Below, piece by piece: positions 44,529-53,842 of a stretch of DNA of 64,000 bases (its first letter is position 1; each line of letters begins with the position of its first letter). The notes under the pieces are model-generated. The model ran no database searches and was not told the DNA's origin. It worked only from the letters and a program-made list of their open reading frames with translations. The position numbers and the translations under genes are program-made. This DNA is from Roseivirga sp. 4D4 (GTDB lineage Bacteria > Bacteroidota > Bacteroidia > Cytophagales > Cyclobacteriaceae). The DNA lies in the NCBI RefSeq assembly GCF_001747095.1, contig NZ_MDGP01000001.1:2401001-2465000 (forward strand), written 5' to 3'.

Positions 44529-45890
44529 ATGAGAAAGATCGCCTACAGCTTATTGCTACTGTTTATTTGCACAGCAATCATGGCCCAGACCAACACATTT
44601 CCAACCTCAGGTAATGTGGGAATTGGCACTACAACACCAAGCAAATTACTTGATGTTCAAAAAAGTGCTGCAGGAGGTCTGTTACAGGCAAGATTTTGGA
44701 ATAACACGACAAATACCAATGGAACCGAAACTCAAATAATGATGCCTGTCTTTAATGGTACAAGTGGTTTATATATTCGTTCAATGGGCTCTTCTGGAGG
44801 AGGGTTTAACGTTGGTACATATGATGGATGGATTCATACGGGTCAATCAGCCTCCAGACTGCATTTATCAGGTGGTAATGGCTCAACTAAACATCTTACA
44901 ATACGAGATAATGGCAATATTGGAATAGGCACTACTTCACCCAATGACCTACTCCATATCTCGAAATCAGGAGCCAATACCCGTCTAAGGATTGGAAACA
45001 ACTCTGCATATGATCAACTCCTATATTTCAATGGAGCAGCCGATTGGTCAATGGGTATGGATAACTCAAATTCGAATGCCTTTACCATAGCCGCAACATC
45101 ATCACTGGACAATAGTCAAAGGTTTACAATATTAAACAATGGGAATACAGGCATCGGCACCACGTCTCCCTCTACAAAGCTTTACGTTGATAATGGAACT
45201 TCCACTTTCAATCGTGGGAATTCTTCAGGACAAATTGCCGCGTTCCGTGGATTAAACTCTGAACAAGTATCAATCGGCACTGAGGACTCTTACTTCTTAA
45301 GTAATATTGGCATCGGTACTACCAACCCAAGCCACACATTGACAGTTCAAGGTGGTCCAACGGGAGCAAAGGGCATTAATATTATGGATGGAAATTCAAG
45401 AATTTACTTCGATGGAAGACGTGCCATGGAAGGACATGATGGTACGAGCAGACTCGATATCGCTGAAGGCTTTGGTACCACGCAAATATTTGGGAATGTA
45501 GGCATAGGTGTCATCAATCCTTCTGAAAAACTGGAGGTCAATGGCAATGCCTTGATCGATGGCGAACTATACTCCAAAAAAGTTAAGGTGAGCATAAACC
45601 CAGGCAACTGGCCAGACTTTGTCTTTGCTTCTGGTTATGAGCTTCGGAGCTTAAACGCCCTTGAAAAGTTTATTGCCGACAACCATCACTTGCCTGAGGT
45701 TCCTTCTGCGGCAGCAATAGAAAAAGAAGGTCTTGATCTAGGTAAAATGGATGCGACTCTCTTACAGAAGGTTGAGGAATTAACCCTTTATCTCATCGAT
45801 GTAAATAAAAAGCAAGAGCAACTCATCAAAGAGGTCGAAAATCTGAAAAAAGAAAATGAAGCCCTAAAAAAGAAGGTGAAAGAGCAATAG
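44529..45890 (+). CDS. Secreted tail-fibre-like repeat protein (paralogue 1)
   Basis: 453 residues with signal peptide (MRKIAYSLLLLFICTAIMAQ). Repeated GNVGIGTTTPSKLLDV-type motifs (about five) are typical of trimeric tail-fibre-like or collar-like Bacteroidota proteins. The C-terminal 110 residues (KVKVSINPGNWPDFVFAS, HHLPEVPSAAAIEKEGLDLGKMDATLLQKVEELTLY, then a coiled coil) are shared nearly unchanged with paralogues at 59566 and 61261. Probably cell-surface or secreted; not a phage gene, as no phage genes are nearby. Confidence 0.82.
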   Translation: MRKIAYSLLLLFICTAIMAQTNTFPTSGNVGIGTTTPSKLLDVQKSAAGGLLQARFWNNTTNTNGTETQIMMPVFNGTSGLYIRSMGSSGGGFNVGTYDGWIHTGQSASRLHLSGGNGSTKHLTIRDNGNIGIGTTSPNDLLHISKSGANTRLRIGNNSAYDQLLYFNGAADWSMGMDNSNSNAFTIAATSSLDNSQRFTILNNGNTGIGTTSPSTKLYVDNGTSTFNRGNSSGQIAAFRGLNSEQVSIGTEDSYFLSNIGIGTTNPSHTLTVQGGPTGAKGINIMDGNSRIYFDGRRAMEGHDGTSRLDIAEGFGTTQIFGNVGIGVINPSEKLEVNGNALIDGELYSKKVKVSINPGNWPDFVFASGYELRSLNALEKFIADNHHLPEVPSAAAIEKEGLDLGKMDATLLQKVEELTLYLIDVNKKQEQLIKEVENLKKENEALKKKVKEQ

Positions 45891-45908
45891 CTCCTTCACC
45901 TTCTTTTT
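45870..45908. terminator. Bidirectional terminator overlapping the coding end
   Basis: Outer stem AAGAAGGTGAA / TTCACCTTCTT (11 bp), inner stem GAGC / GCTC around AATA. The TAG stop of the tail-fibre gene spans the inner loop and stem. A-rich and T-rich flanks support termination on both strands, serving the convergent BNR gene as well. Confidence 0.8.
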
Positions 45909-48900
45909 ACTTCTCAGGAATCAGGCTTAAACCCAGACCTTTGATATAAGCTTTATACTCACCGAATTCTTTAAAAAGCACCTGTTTTACTTTTTCTTCC
46001 ATAGCAGTCACAGCTGGTTCTAAAAGAGACATAGCCGTTTCTTGATTCTTTGTTAATGGCAATTGCACTGATTGCATTGTACCTGATAATGCACCGAGTT
46101 GAGCTGACAATACCGTAGCATCTCGATAGATTCCTTGCTTTACAGGCTTACTGTTGATTTGGTAGTAAACCCCATCTATTGCTTTTACCAAAGCCTTTCC
46201 CCGTGTTGTAATTTCGGACTTGATCGATGCATCTTCGTTTTTAACTCGCTCATTTACAAACTCCACCTGCTCTTTTGCTTCGAGAAGATCATTGTTCATT
46301 TTGTCGACCCTTGCCTGCAACGCTCCATGTTTTTCCATAAAGGCCTTCTTGACCTTCATTGCTTCTGGATCAACTTCAATTCTAGGGTCGGCATGAACAG
46401 TCACCGTGTTTTCGGATTCTGAATCCTTATAAGTCAATCGTACCGTATAGTCTCCCGGCAAAGCATCAGGCCCACGAGCAAACTTTCGGCTTCCCACTGG
46501 CTTAGCCAATTTGGCGCCATCGGTATCCATTCTCCAATAGAAACGATTCATTCCAGCAGAAGCCCTTTGGTTGAGTGTTTTAATCACCTTGCCTGACTGA
46601 TCCAGAATTTCTGCCTTCACATTGTTTGACTTCCTACCTGTGTCTTTAAAATAATAGGTGATCATAGCACCAAGCGGCCTATTCTCTCCCTCAAAAATTG
46701 CTTCTCCTACCAGGTTAGCACGATAGCCAAATGATTCTCCGCGAAATACTCTGTAAGCATCAGGTGTGTCGAAAACATGAAGTTGCTTGTCCATGACCTT
46801 TTTCAAGCCCAGATTCGCGAGGGTTCTCAATGGCCTAATGTCATCCAATACCCAGAATGACCTTCCGAAGGTACCGATGACCAAGTCATGCTCTCTTGGC
46901 TGGATTACCATGTCCTGCGTTGGAATTGTACCAAAACCATTAGTGTACTGCGTCCAGTTATCTCCTCCATCAATGCTGACCCAAAGACCAAACTCTGTTC
47001 CGGTAAACATGAGTTTTGGTTCGATCGGATCTTGGACAAAGCTCAATGTCGCACCCCTCATTTTTGAGTCATCTACCAACCTCTTCCAGGTTCTGCCAAA
47101 GTTTCTGGTATGATAGACATAAGGTGTCCAATCATGCATTCTGTGGTTATCGATCACCACAAAGGCTTCGGCCGCATTGTATTCAGAAGGTTTAACCTGA
47201 GCGATCCAGCTATTCGCAGGCAACCCTTTAATGTTTTTAACCACATTAGTCCAGGTTTTACCACCATCTCTAGTCACCTGAACATTACCATCGTCAGTAC
47301 CTACCCATATCACTCCTGCCTGTCTAGCACTTGCACCGATGGCAGTGATGGTGGTATGGTTTTCGGCTGCAGTATTATCATAAGTAAGTCCACCGGTCTT
47401 ATAGTCTTGTTTGGTAGAATCGTTGGTCGTCAAATCTGGAGAAATGATCTCCCATGATTTGCCACCATCATTTGTCTTATGAACAAATTGACTTCCATAG
47501 TAGGCCACAGATTTATCAATAGGGTCTATTGCGAGTGCTGCATTCCAGTTAAACCTTAGTCTTTCTCCATTAGGGTGAACAGGTCTGACTTTATAGAGGA
47601 TTCCAGAGATACGATCATAGTAATTTAAATTTCCGCCTTGCCCCATGGACCAGCCGTATCTGTTGTCATTTGGGTCTGGTGCCATATCAAAGCCATCTCC
47701 TACACTTAGGCGCTGCCAGTAAAAGTTTCTAATGCCTCCTTTGAACCAAGATTGGCTCGGGCCACGCCATGAACCATTGTCCTGCGCACCTCCATAAATA
47801 TTGTAGGGAATGTCATTGTCTACACGGACATGATAGAACTGTGTCAGAGGTAAACTCTCTACAAAGTGCCAGTTCTTTCCTCTATCTCTGGTGTAGGTTA
47901 AGCCCCCATCATGACCATCTAAGATGAAACTTGGGTCATCAGGATGAATCCACCAGGCATGATGATCGGTATGTACCCTTGAGCTAGGGACAAAACTACT
48001 CCATGTCTTACCACCATCTTCAGAAACGGTCACTGTGGAATGTATGCTATATACCCTGTTTTCATTTTTAGGATCGACATAGATATCAGCATAATAGAAT
48101 GGTCTTCCTCCGATATTGCGATCACCTGTTTTCGAGATTTTTCTCCATTTAAAACCCCCGTCATCCGAACGGTAAATAGCGTTTGATTTCGATTCAACAT
48201 AAGCATAGACTCTGTCTGGGTTTGAGGGTGCAAAGGCAATCCCAATACGACCCAGCTCGCCATTCGGCAATCCATCTTCAGATGTTCTCTTTGTCCAGGT
48301 ATCTCCGCCATCAAGGCTCACAAAGATTCCAGATCCAGGGCCTCCTGATTTGAAGAACCAAGGCCATCTGCGGTGCTCCCACATAGCGGCTATCATTTTA
48401 TTGGGATTGGCCGGATCAACAACCAGATCGGCTGCTCCTGTCTTTACGTCAATATACAAGGTCTGCGTCCAGGTTTGTCCACCATCGATTGTCTTGTAAA
48501 TGCCCCGTTCAGGATTTTCACCCCATGGTGTGCCGGTAGCAGCTACAACCGCAGTTTTTGGATCATTGGGATTTAGAATGATCCGATGAATACCATTTGT
48601 TTTCTCGAGGCCTAAAAAAGTCCAGGTTCGGCCACGATCAATCGTCTTGTAAATACCTGCACCATTATTCATGCTGTTGCGTGGGTTGCCTTCACCAGTA
48701 CCCACCCAAATCTCATTGGGATTATTCTGGTTTATAGCAATCGATCCAATAGACGCTGATTTTCCATCATCAAAGATCACATCCCATGTAGAGCCTCCGT
48801 TTTCAGATCTCCACAGTCCACCAGCGGCTGTACCTGCATAAATGATATCGGGATTGCTTAGTTGTACATCGAAGGAGGTGATTCTTCCACTTGCACCAGC

Positions 48901-49017
48901 AGGGCCTATACTACGAGGCTTCAAATCGCCCATCATGGACATATCCAGTTTTTGGCCGTAAGCGGTATTTACAAAAAGTAAAGTAGTAATTAACAGAAGA
49001 GCGGTATTGATTCGCAT
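45907..49017 (-). CDS. Very large sortilin/BNR-repeat secreted protein
   Basis: 1036 residues with signal peptide MRINTALLLITTLLFVNTAYG. The first 750 residues form beta-propellers with many Asp-box/BNR motifs (SENGGSTWD, KTIDGGQTW, RSDDGGFKW, SEDGGKTW, VTRDGGKTW, SIDGGDNW). C-terminal about 250 residues include a beta-sandwich (GDYTVRLTYKDSESE) and a helical part. Proteins of this type are common, secreted and often next to TonB systems; often annotated as glycosyl hydrolases, though no catalytic residue is proved. Convergent with the tail-fibre gene. Confidence 0.82.
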   Translation of the reverse strand: MRINTALLLITTLLFVNTAYGQKLDMSMMGDLKPRSIGPAGASGRITSFDVQLSNPDIIYAGTAAGGLWRSENGGSTWDVIFDDGKSASIGSIAINQNNPNEIWVGTGEGNPRNSMNNGAGIYKTIDRGRTWTFLGLEKTNGIHRIILNPNDPKTAVVAATGTPWGENPERGIYKTIDGGQTWTQTLYIDVKTGAADLVVDPANPNKMIAAMWEHRRWPWFFKSGGPGSGIFVSLDGGDTWTKRTSEDGLPNGELGRIGIAFAPSNPDRVYAYVESKSNAIYRSDDGGFKWRKISKTGDRNIGGRPFYYADIYVDPKNENRVYSIHSTVTVSEDGGKTWSSFVPSSRVHTDHHAWWIHPDDPSFILDGHDGGLTYTRDRGKNWHFVESLPLTQFYHVRVDNDIPYNIYGGAQDNGSWRGPSQSWFKGGIRNFYWQRLSVGDGFDMAPDPNDNRYGWSMGQGGNLNYYDRISGILYKVRPVHPNGERLRFNWNAALAIDPIDKSVAYYGSQFVHKTNDGGKSWEIISPDLTTNDSTKQDYKTGGLTYDNTAAENHTTITAIGASARQAGVIWVGTDDGNVQVTRDGGKTWTNVVKNIKGLPANSWIAQVKPSEYNAAEAFVVIDNHRMHDWTPYVYHTRNFGRTWKRLVDDSKMRGATLSFVQDPIEPKLMFTGTEFGLWVSIDGGDNWTQYTNGFGTIPTQDMVIQPREHDLVIGTFGRSFWVLDDIRPLRTLANLGLKKVMDKQLHVFDTPDAYRVFRGESFGYRANLVGEAIFEGENRPLGAMITYYFKDTGRKSNNVKAEILDQSGKVIKTLNQRASAGMNRFYWRMDTDGAKLAKPVGSRKFARGPDALPGDYTVRLTYKDSESENTVTVHADPRIEVDPEAMKVKKAFMEKHGALQARVDKMNNDLLEAKEQVEFVNERVKNEDASIKSEITTRGKALVKAIDGVYYQINSKPVKQGIYRDATVLSAQLGALSGTMQSVQLPLTKNQETAMSLLEPAVTAMEEKVKQVLFKEFGEYKAYIKGLGLSLIPEK

Positions 49018-49142
49018 TGGGATATCAGTTTCGGTTAAGGCGATGAAAATAAGAATACCTAAGTTAGTATGGAACAGGAATTAGATAGATGGAATAATCA
49101 AATGAGGTCTGCGAGTTCTTGCTAACTTAGTTACCTCGAACT

Positions 49143-50351
49143 ATGAAACATCTCGGTATTCTATTTCTCTTGTTCCTTATCTCGTGTAGTAATAATAAAC
49201 CACCGACTTTAGGGGTAACGATTCTCGCTTCCCCAGTATCAGACCGCAGCTTAACGCCAAACCTTTTTACAGCTGACAATGGAACGATTTATCTGTCGTG
49301 GTTAGAAAAAACGGAGCAACAAACAGAATTCAAATACTCTTCCCTTGAAAAAAAGGTTTGGACAGCACCTAAACTCATAAGCGCTGGAAACAACTGGTTT
49401 GTCAACTGGGCAGACTTTCCTTCGTTCATCGTCAATGATGATGTATTATCGGCACATTGGCTTCAGAAAAGATCTGAAGGCACTTATGACTATGATGTAA
49501 GGATCAGTCAATCTTTGGATCAGGGCCTGACATGGTCTGAGTCATTTATCCCCCATAGTGATGGCATTGCAGCAGAACATGGTTTTGTAAGTATGCTATC
49601 ACTTTATGATCGTCAGAACTTTATCACCTGGCTCGATGGTAGAAACACCAAGTCGTCTGGAGAGCATGAACACGGCCATGCTGGTGCTATGACACTTCGA
49701 GCAGGTATTTTTGATCATCAAGGAAATATGACTGCCGATTGGGAACTGGACAATCGTACTTGCGACTGTTGTCAAACGGCTGCGGCAATCACCGATAATG
49801 GCCCTATAGTGGCTTATCGTGATCGGTCTGAAAACGAAATTCGAGATATATATGTGACCCGAAGAGTGAATGAAACCTGGACCCAGCCAAAAGCAGTCTT
49901 TGATGATAACTGGGAAATCAGTGGATGCCCTGTTAACGGACCGGCTATAGCTGCTCGAAAAAATCAGGTGGCATTAGCTTGGTTCACTGCGGCAAAAGGC
50001 TATTCAGAGGTTAAATTGGCAATTTCTTCAGATGCTGGAGAAAACTTTGAAGCACCTATAATCATCAGTCAAGGGAAAACGCTAGGCCGGGTCGGCATCT
50101 CAATTTTGGAGAACGGTCTTGTCGCCATGAGTTGGCTTGAAACGGAAAACGATATTGCTGATATTATGCTTGCTGTGTTCGAGTTCAACGGAAAAGAAAT
50201 CATTAGACAATCTATCGCACAAACCTCAATAGAAAGAGCCAGCGGTTTTCCGGTAATGACACATTACGGTGATCAAATCATTTTGGCATGGACAGTTTCT
50301 CAAGATGGCCTATCGAAGGTCAAAAGTGCCGAAATAGTCCTAAACCTTTAA
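49143..50351 (+). CDS. BNR/sialidase-like lipoprotein with Cys/His motifs
   Basis: 402 residues. Lipoprotein signal MKHLGILFLLFLISC. Sialidase-like propeller (SLDQGLTWSE, ISSDAGENFE). Unusual are a His-rich EHEHGHAG (174-181), the CDCC cluster (Cys207, 209, 210) and GCPVNGP (Cys about 255), together a likely metal or copper site. Divergent from the very large BNR protein. It does not carry the Arg triad of true sialidases, so the enzyme call is uncertain. Confidence 0.75.
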   Translation: MKHLGILFLLFLISCSNNKPPTLGVTILASPVSDRSLTPNLFTADNGTIYLSWLEKTEQQTEFKYSSLEKKVWTAPKLISAGNNWFVNWADFPSFIVNDDVLSAHWLQKRSEGTYDYDVRISQSLDQGLTWSESFIPHSDGIAAEHGFVSMLSLYDRQNFITWLDGRNTKSSGEHEHGHAGAMTLRAGIFDHQGNMTADWELDNRTCDCCQTAAAITDNGPIVAYRDRSENEIRDIYVTRRVNETWTQPKAVFDDNWEISGCPVNGPAIAARKNQVALAWFTAAKGYSEVKLAISSDAGENFEAPIIISQGKTLGRVGISILENGLVAMSWLETENDIADIMLAVFEFNGKEIIRQSIAQTSIERASGFPVMTHYGDQIILAWTVSQDGLSKVKSAEIVLNL

Positions 50352-50509
50352 GGACATAGTTGTACAACTTTGGAACTTCCCGAAGTCAAAAACTCCGTAA
50401 GGATGAGAGCCATAATTCCACTTGTATTTAATCCGTAGCACTATTCAAAGAATCGATTCTAATAAAATTAATATTTGCCTTTATTCGCTTTAAAAACTTG
50501 TTGGAAAGA

Positions 50510-50517
50510 TATTTTTG
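50510..50517 (+). promoter_or_regulatory. Candidate -7 box (TATTTTTG)
   Basis: Matches the Bacteroidota -7 consensus TAnnTTTG in full. A clear -33 TTTG at the right distance (19-20 bases) is missing, so this is weak evidence by itself. Confidence 0.35.
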
Positions 50518-50523
50518 CTATTT

Positions 50524-50646
50524 CTTCGTTAAAGAATTGAACCAAAAAGCTTGTTTTCAAGTTTATAAAGATAATCTAGAGGTTCCATAGCCTCTGGTAT
50601 TGTGTGTGTTTATTGGCCACCCCGATGATGTTGGGGTGGTTTTTTT
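50524..50646 (+). ncRNA. Candidate small RNA of about 120 nt
   Basis: Between a -7-like box and a strong terminator with no reading frame. Hairpins: CTTG-TTTT-CAAG (50550-50561), AGAGG-N8-CCTCT (50578-50595) and the terminator. The 5' end is inferred from the box and could be off by tens of bases. It could also be a long 3' leader of the upstream gene, whose stop is 260 bases away. Confidence 0.4.
50617..50646 (+). terminator. Strong orphan terminator
   Basis: Stem CCACCCC / GGGGTGG with a 9-base loop and seven T. It is 266 bases from the nearest upstream stop codon and so does not obviously belong to the BNR gene. Confidence 0.85.
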
Positions 50647-50770
50647 ATGCTTAGTTTTGTACAATTATCATTGTTAATAAAATGTCGTTTGGCTGTCAGC
50701 TTGCTTGTCAACAACACAAAACCTTCAACTATTTGATAACCACTGCGTACACCCAGAAAACTTACGAAAA

Positions 50771-51535
50771 ATGACCAAGCCTTATACTTTTCTTCTCTTA
50801 GCATTTTTTTGTCTTGCCTGTAATCCACAAAAAAAAGAATCTGCACAGGAAACAACACCCAAATCAAAAGTTCAGGAAGTGATAGACAAGTCCATTGAGT
50901 TTCATCAAATGGGAGGTTTAGGCAATGCCGAATTCTCTCTGACTTTTAGAGACATAGACTACACTTACCGTAATGACAACGGCATGTATGAGTACACAAG
51001 AACTCAAATTGACAGTCTAGGAGCCACTATTCTTGACGTAATGGATAATGACACTCTCATTAGGTATACCAACGGTGTGGCTACAGACGTGGTTGATGAA
51101 AAGAGAGCAGCCTATACCCGATCAGTCAATTCAGTCATCTATTTTTTTCGCCTTCCCTATGGTCTCAATGATCCGGCCGTACAGAAGACTTATCTAGGAG
51201 AAACTGAAATAAAAGGAAAGACCTACCATGAAGTAAAGATCACTTTTGAGCAAGAGGGTGGTGGAGAAGACTTTGACGATGTTTTCCTCTATTGGTTTGA
51301 TAAGGAAGATTATAGCATGGATTATATGGCCTATCTGTATCATACGGATGGCGGTGGCATGCGCTTTAGAGAAGCCATCAACCCCAGAAGAGTCAATGGC
51401 ATGCTCATACAAGACTATATCAATCTAAAGCCAGAAGATGAAGGTATTGATATCATGACCATCGATGAACTTTACGACAATGGTGAACTCATTGAGCTTT
51501 CAAAAATCATCAACGAAAAAGTCACCATCAACTAA
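50771..51535 (+). CDS. DUF6503 lipoprotein
   Basis: 254 residues from the ATG at 50771, which gives lipoprotein signal MTKPYTFLLLAFFCLAC; an earlier ATG at 50705 lies inside the terminator-containing region and is unlikely. LolA-like body: VQEVIDKSIEFHQMGGL, DVVDEKRAAYTRSVNSVIYFFRLPYGLNDP, and the closing PEDEGIDIMTIDELYDNGELIEL. Periplasmic/outer-membrane, function unknown. Confidence 0.82.
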   Translation: MTKPYTFLLLAFFCLACNPQKKESAQETTPKSKVQEVIDKSIEFHQMGGLGNAEFSLTFRDIDYTYRNDNGMYEYTRTQIDSLGATILDVMDNDTLIRYTNGVATDVVDEKRAAYTRSVNSVIYFFRLPYGLNDPAVQKTYLGETEIKGKTYHEVKITFEQEGGGEDFDDVFLYWFDKEDYSMDYMAYLYHTDGGGMRFREAINPRRVNGMLIQDYINLKPEDEGIDIMTIDELYDNGELIELSKIINEKVTIN

Positions 51536-51536
51536 A

Positions 51537-51956
51537 CTATTTGAGCCGCAGGTTTATAGACATATCTTTATCTAAAGTGAAAAGGCATTTCTCGAAACTT
51601 GGTGGGCCAAATGTAGTCCTCGGGTTGTTAGAAAAGCCATAACGCTCCTTAGGCAGACCTAGAAAGTTCGTATCCAGTTTGCCATTTGAATTGGCATCAT
51701 GGTATATAGTTATCGCATAATCATTGGGTTTGATGCCCTCTAATGCCAACAGCAGTGTTTTTTGGTTTACTTCAAACTCTCTGTAATAACTACAATCCCC
51801 AAGAAACTCACGTTTATCAGTAATCAGGCATAGACCTAATTTACCTTTTACAGACTTGATCCCACTGATATTAACCTCTAGTGAGAATTCATTGTCTTGA
51901 CCTTTTACTGCCCAGCTCGATAACATCAGGGCAAAAATTAAGCTTATTCTTTTCAT
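51537..51956 (-). CDS. Secreted DUF2141 protein
   Basis: 139 residues from the Met at 51956 (signal MKRISLIFALMLSSWAVKGQ); an upstream Met would overlap the divergent nitrilase gene. DUF2141 marks: GKLGLCLITDKREFLG, GIKPNDYAITIYHDANSNGKLDTNFLGLPKERYGFSNN. A small periplasmic beta-sandwich of unknown role. The end of the DUF6503 gene is 1 base away, convergent. Confidence 0.82.
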   Translation of the reverse strand: MKRISLIFALMLSSWAVKGQDNEFSLEVNISGIKSVKGKLGLCLITDKREFLGDCSYYREFEVNQKTLLLALEGIKPNDYAITIYHDANSNGKLDTNFLGLPKERYGFSNNPRTTFGPPSFEKCLFTLDKDMSINLRLK

Positions 51957-52097
51957 ATGACCTTTTTTTTGAATTCTAGGTACATCCAACTCATCATACT
52001 TACGTCCAAACCGATCTTCTGAGACTTTTTGACTTCTTTCCGACCATAGAGACACTGAGGCCTTTTCTATAGTCTTGGGAATGCTTAATATGGAGGC

Positions 52098-53033
52098 ATG
52101 AAGCAAAAGGTGAATATAGGAGTGGTGCAGTCAGCACCCGTCTACCTTAATGTTGAGCAATCAATGGAGAGGGTGGAAGCCCTACTCAAGGAAGCGTCTG
52201 CCAAAGGTGCGCAACTAGTTAGTTTTGGAGAAACCTGGTTTACAGGCTATCCGGCATGGATAGATTACTGTGACGAATATGCCAAATGGGATTTCAAGCC
52301 CACCAAAGAGGTCTTTGCCAAAACCTACGCCAACAGCCTTGACATCAACGGACCAGAAGTAGCACAAATAGGAAAATGGGCCAAAGAATTAGGTTTGGTC
52401 ATTGTGATGGGTATCAATGAGAAAGTCACCTCAGGACCAGGCAATGGTACTATTTACAATAGCCTACTGACCTGGAATGAAAAGGGTGTACTAGCCAATC
52501 ATCATCGCAAACTAATGCCCACTCATACTGAAAGGTTACTTTATGGACAAGGAGACGGTGCTGGATTGAAGGCCGTAGACACCGCTATCGGTAGAGTCGG
52601 TGGACTCATTTGTTGGGAGCATTGGATGCCTTTAACCAGACAAAGCATGCATAATTCTGGCGAACATATTCACATCGCGGTTTGGCCTAAGGTGCATGAG
52701 ATGCTTCAGATTGCTACACGTTCTTATGCCTTTGAAGGCAGATGCTTTGCTGTAGGCGTAGGTCAAATCATGAGGGTCAAGGACATTCCCAGTGAATTAG
52801 TGTTACCGGATGATTTGAAAGATAAACCAGAGCACATGTTACTCAATGGAGGCAGCTGCATTGTGGGCCCTGACGGACATTATGTGATGGAACCTGTATG
52901 GGATCAAGAGGGGGTATTTACGGCAGAAGTAGACTTAAACCGTTGTTATGAGGAGAAAATGGCCTTGGATGTTACTGGGCATTATCAACGCAACGATGTC
53001 TTTCAATTGGAGGTTAACCACAAGAGATCATAA
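52098..53033 (+). CDS. Nitrilase (aliphatic nitrilase/cyanide-hydratase branch)
   Basis: 311 residues, the length of true nitrilases rather than amidases. Triad Glu45 (SFGETWFTGYP), Lys138 (HHRKLMPT) and Cys172 in ICWEHWMPL; the CWEHxxPL signature sets the true nitrilases apart from amidases. Converts nitriles to carboxylic acids plus ammonia, cytoplasmic. The substrate is unknown. A single-gene unit with its own terminator. Confidence 0.9.
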   Translation: MKQKVNIGVVQSAPVYLNVEQSMERVEALLKEASAKGAQLVSFGETWFTGYPAWIDYCDEYAKWDFKPTKEVFAKTYANSLDINGPEVAQIGKWAKELGLVIVMGINEKVTSGPGNGTIYNSLLTWNEKGVLANHHRKLMPTHTERLLYGQGDGAGLKAVDTAIGRVGGLICWEHWMPLTRQSMHNSGEHIHIAVWPKVHEMLQIATRSYAFEGRCFAVGVGQIMRVKDIPSELVLPDDLKDKPEHMLLNGGSCIVGPDGHYVMEPVWDQEGVFTAEVDLNRCYEEKMALDVTGHYQRNDVFQLEVNHKRS

Positions 53034-53034
53034 A

Positions 53035-53080
53035 AAAAGCCTCGACCCCCGAAGTTTCGGGTCGGGCTTTTAATTTTTTT
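53035..53080 (+). terminator. Terminator after nitrilase
   Basis: Stem AAAAGCC / GGCTTTT outside, CGACCC / GGGTCG inside (stem interrupted by one base), followed by AATTTTTTT. Confidence 0.85.
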
Positions 53081-53096
53081 AACTTAGAAAAAGTAT

Positions 53097-53714
53097 CTAC
53101 TGACAGCCTTCTCGTTCGTAGATCTTCTCCTCATATTCGGCAGGATTAATTACAAATTTGGTGCCTGCTGTATCCGTAGAGAATCCGGACAATATGTATT
53201 TGTGCATAGTTCCAAAATCATCAAGAACAGCCAAGGAAAGTACATCTTCACCGTTAGTTTCGATATACATCTGTACATATGTAGTCTCTTCAATTGGAGT
53301 CAATGTAAGTGTTCTTCCCTCAATTCGAGACCTATGTCCTTCACCATAAAAGGTCATCAGGTGACCAAAGTCAACAATGGCCTCAGAGTTTTGACCTGGG
53401 CAGAAATACATGATTTGAGAGTGGTCTTCCTCTTTGGTACCAACATATTCTGTTTTTCCGTCATTTAACCAGGTCTCATTAGGACCGAATTTTAAAATAT
53501 ACTTCTCACCCTCTACAACCAACACACCCTTCTGTGTATTTGAAAATCCCATTCTGTCATTACTCGACTGATAAGTGATATCCACTTTGTAATTGGGGGT
53601 CGCTTTATATTTATCCGCAAGCAGTTTTACTCTATTACTGGCATCCTGAGCTTGGACACTTACAGCAAAAAGCACGAGTGCTATTGATAAGCATAATTTC
53701 TTCATTGTTTTCAT
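53097..53714 (-). CDS. Outer-membrane lipoprotein carrier LolA-like protein
   Basis: 205 residues with signal peptide MKTMKKLCLSIALVLFAVSVQAQ. LolA-like: ADKYKATPNYKVDITYQ, KGVLVVEGEKYILKFGPNETWLNDGKTEYVG, DVLSLAVLDDFGTMHKYIL. It carries lipoproteins or lipids between membranes; as LolA itself is often elsewhere, it may be a specialised copy. The C-terminal REGCQ has a lone cysteine. Confidence 0.82.
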   Translation of the reverse strand: MKTMKKLCLSIALVLFAVSVQAQDASNRVKLLADKYKATPNYKVDITYQSSNDRMGFSNTQKGVLVVEGEKYILKFGPNETWLNDGKTEYVGTKEEDHSQIMYFCPGQNSEAIVDFGHLMTFYGEGHRSRIEGRTLTLTPIEETTYVQMYIETNGEDVLSLAVLDDFGTMHKYILSGFSTDTAGTKFVINPAEYEEKIYEREGCQ

Positions 53715-53784
53715 TTGGTCTGATTTTAAGAAGTCGGTAATGAGTCGATGCTTTACTTATCTGTTACCGTGTTGAGAAGTTCAA

Positions 53785-53820
53785 AAATAAAAAAATCCTG
53801 CGAATTTCCACTCGCAGGAT
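53785..53820 (-). terminator. Terminator of sigma/DUF4097 operon
   Basis: Stem ATCCTGCGA / TCGCAGGAT (9 bp, loop ATTTCCAC) with, on the minus strand, a T-rich tail (complement of AAAAATAAAAAAA). Confidence 0.85.
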
Positions 53821-53842
53821 CAATTACTCTGTGGGAGTTTAG

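Larger units (their letters stand above)
50352..50770. other. Non-coding stretch with candidate small RNA
   Basis: A 419-base gap. It holds a -7-like promoter, three hairpins and a strong terminator at 50617, but no credible gene. The first 150 bases are plain AT-rich DNA with no seen feature; the last 120 lead into the DUF6503 gene. Confidence 0.7.

Noticed and set aside
44529..45890. Prophage tail fibre
   Set aside because: No phage structural, integrase or lysis genes are near any of the three copies; such repeat proteins are normal in this phylum.
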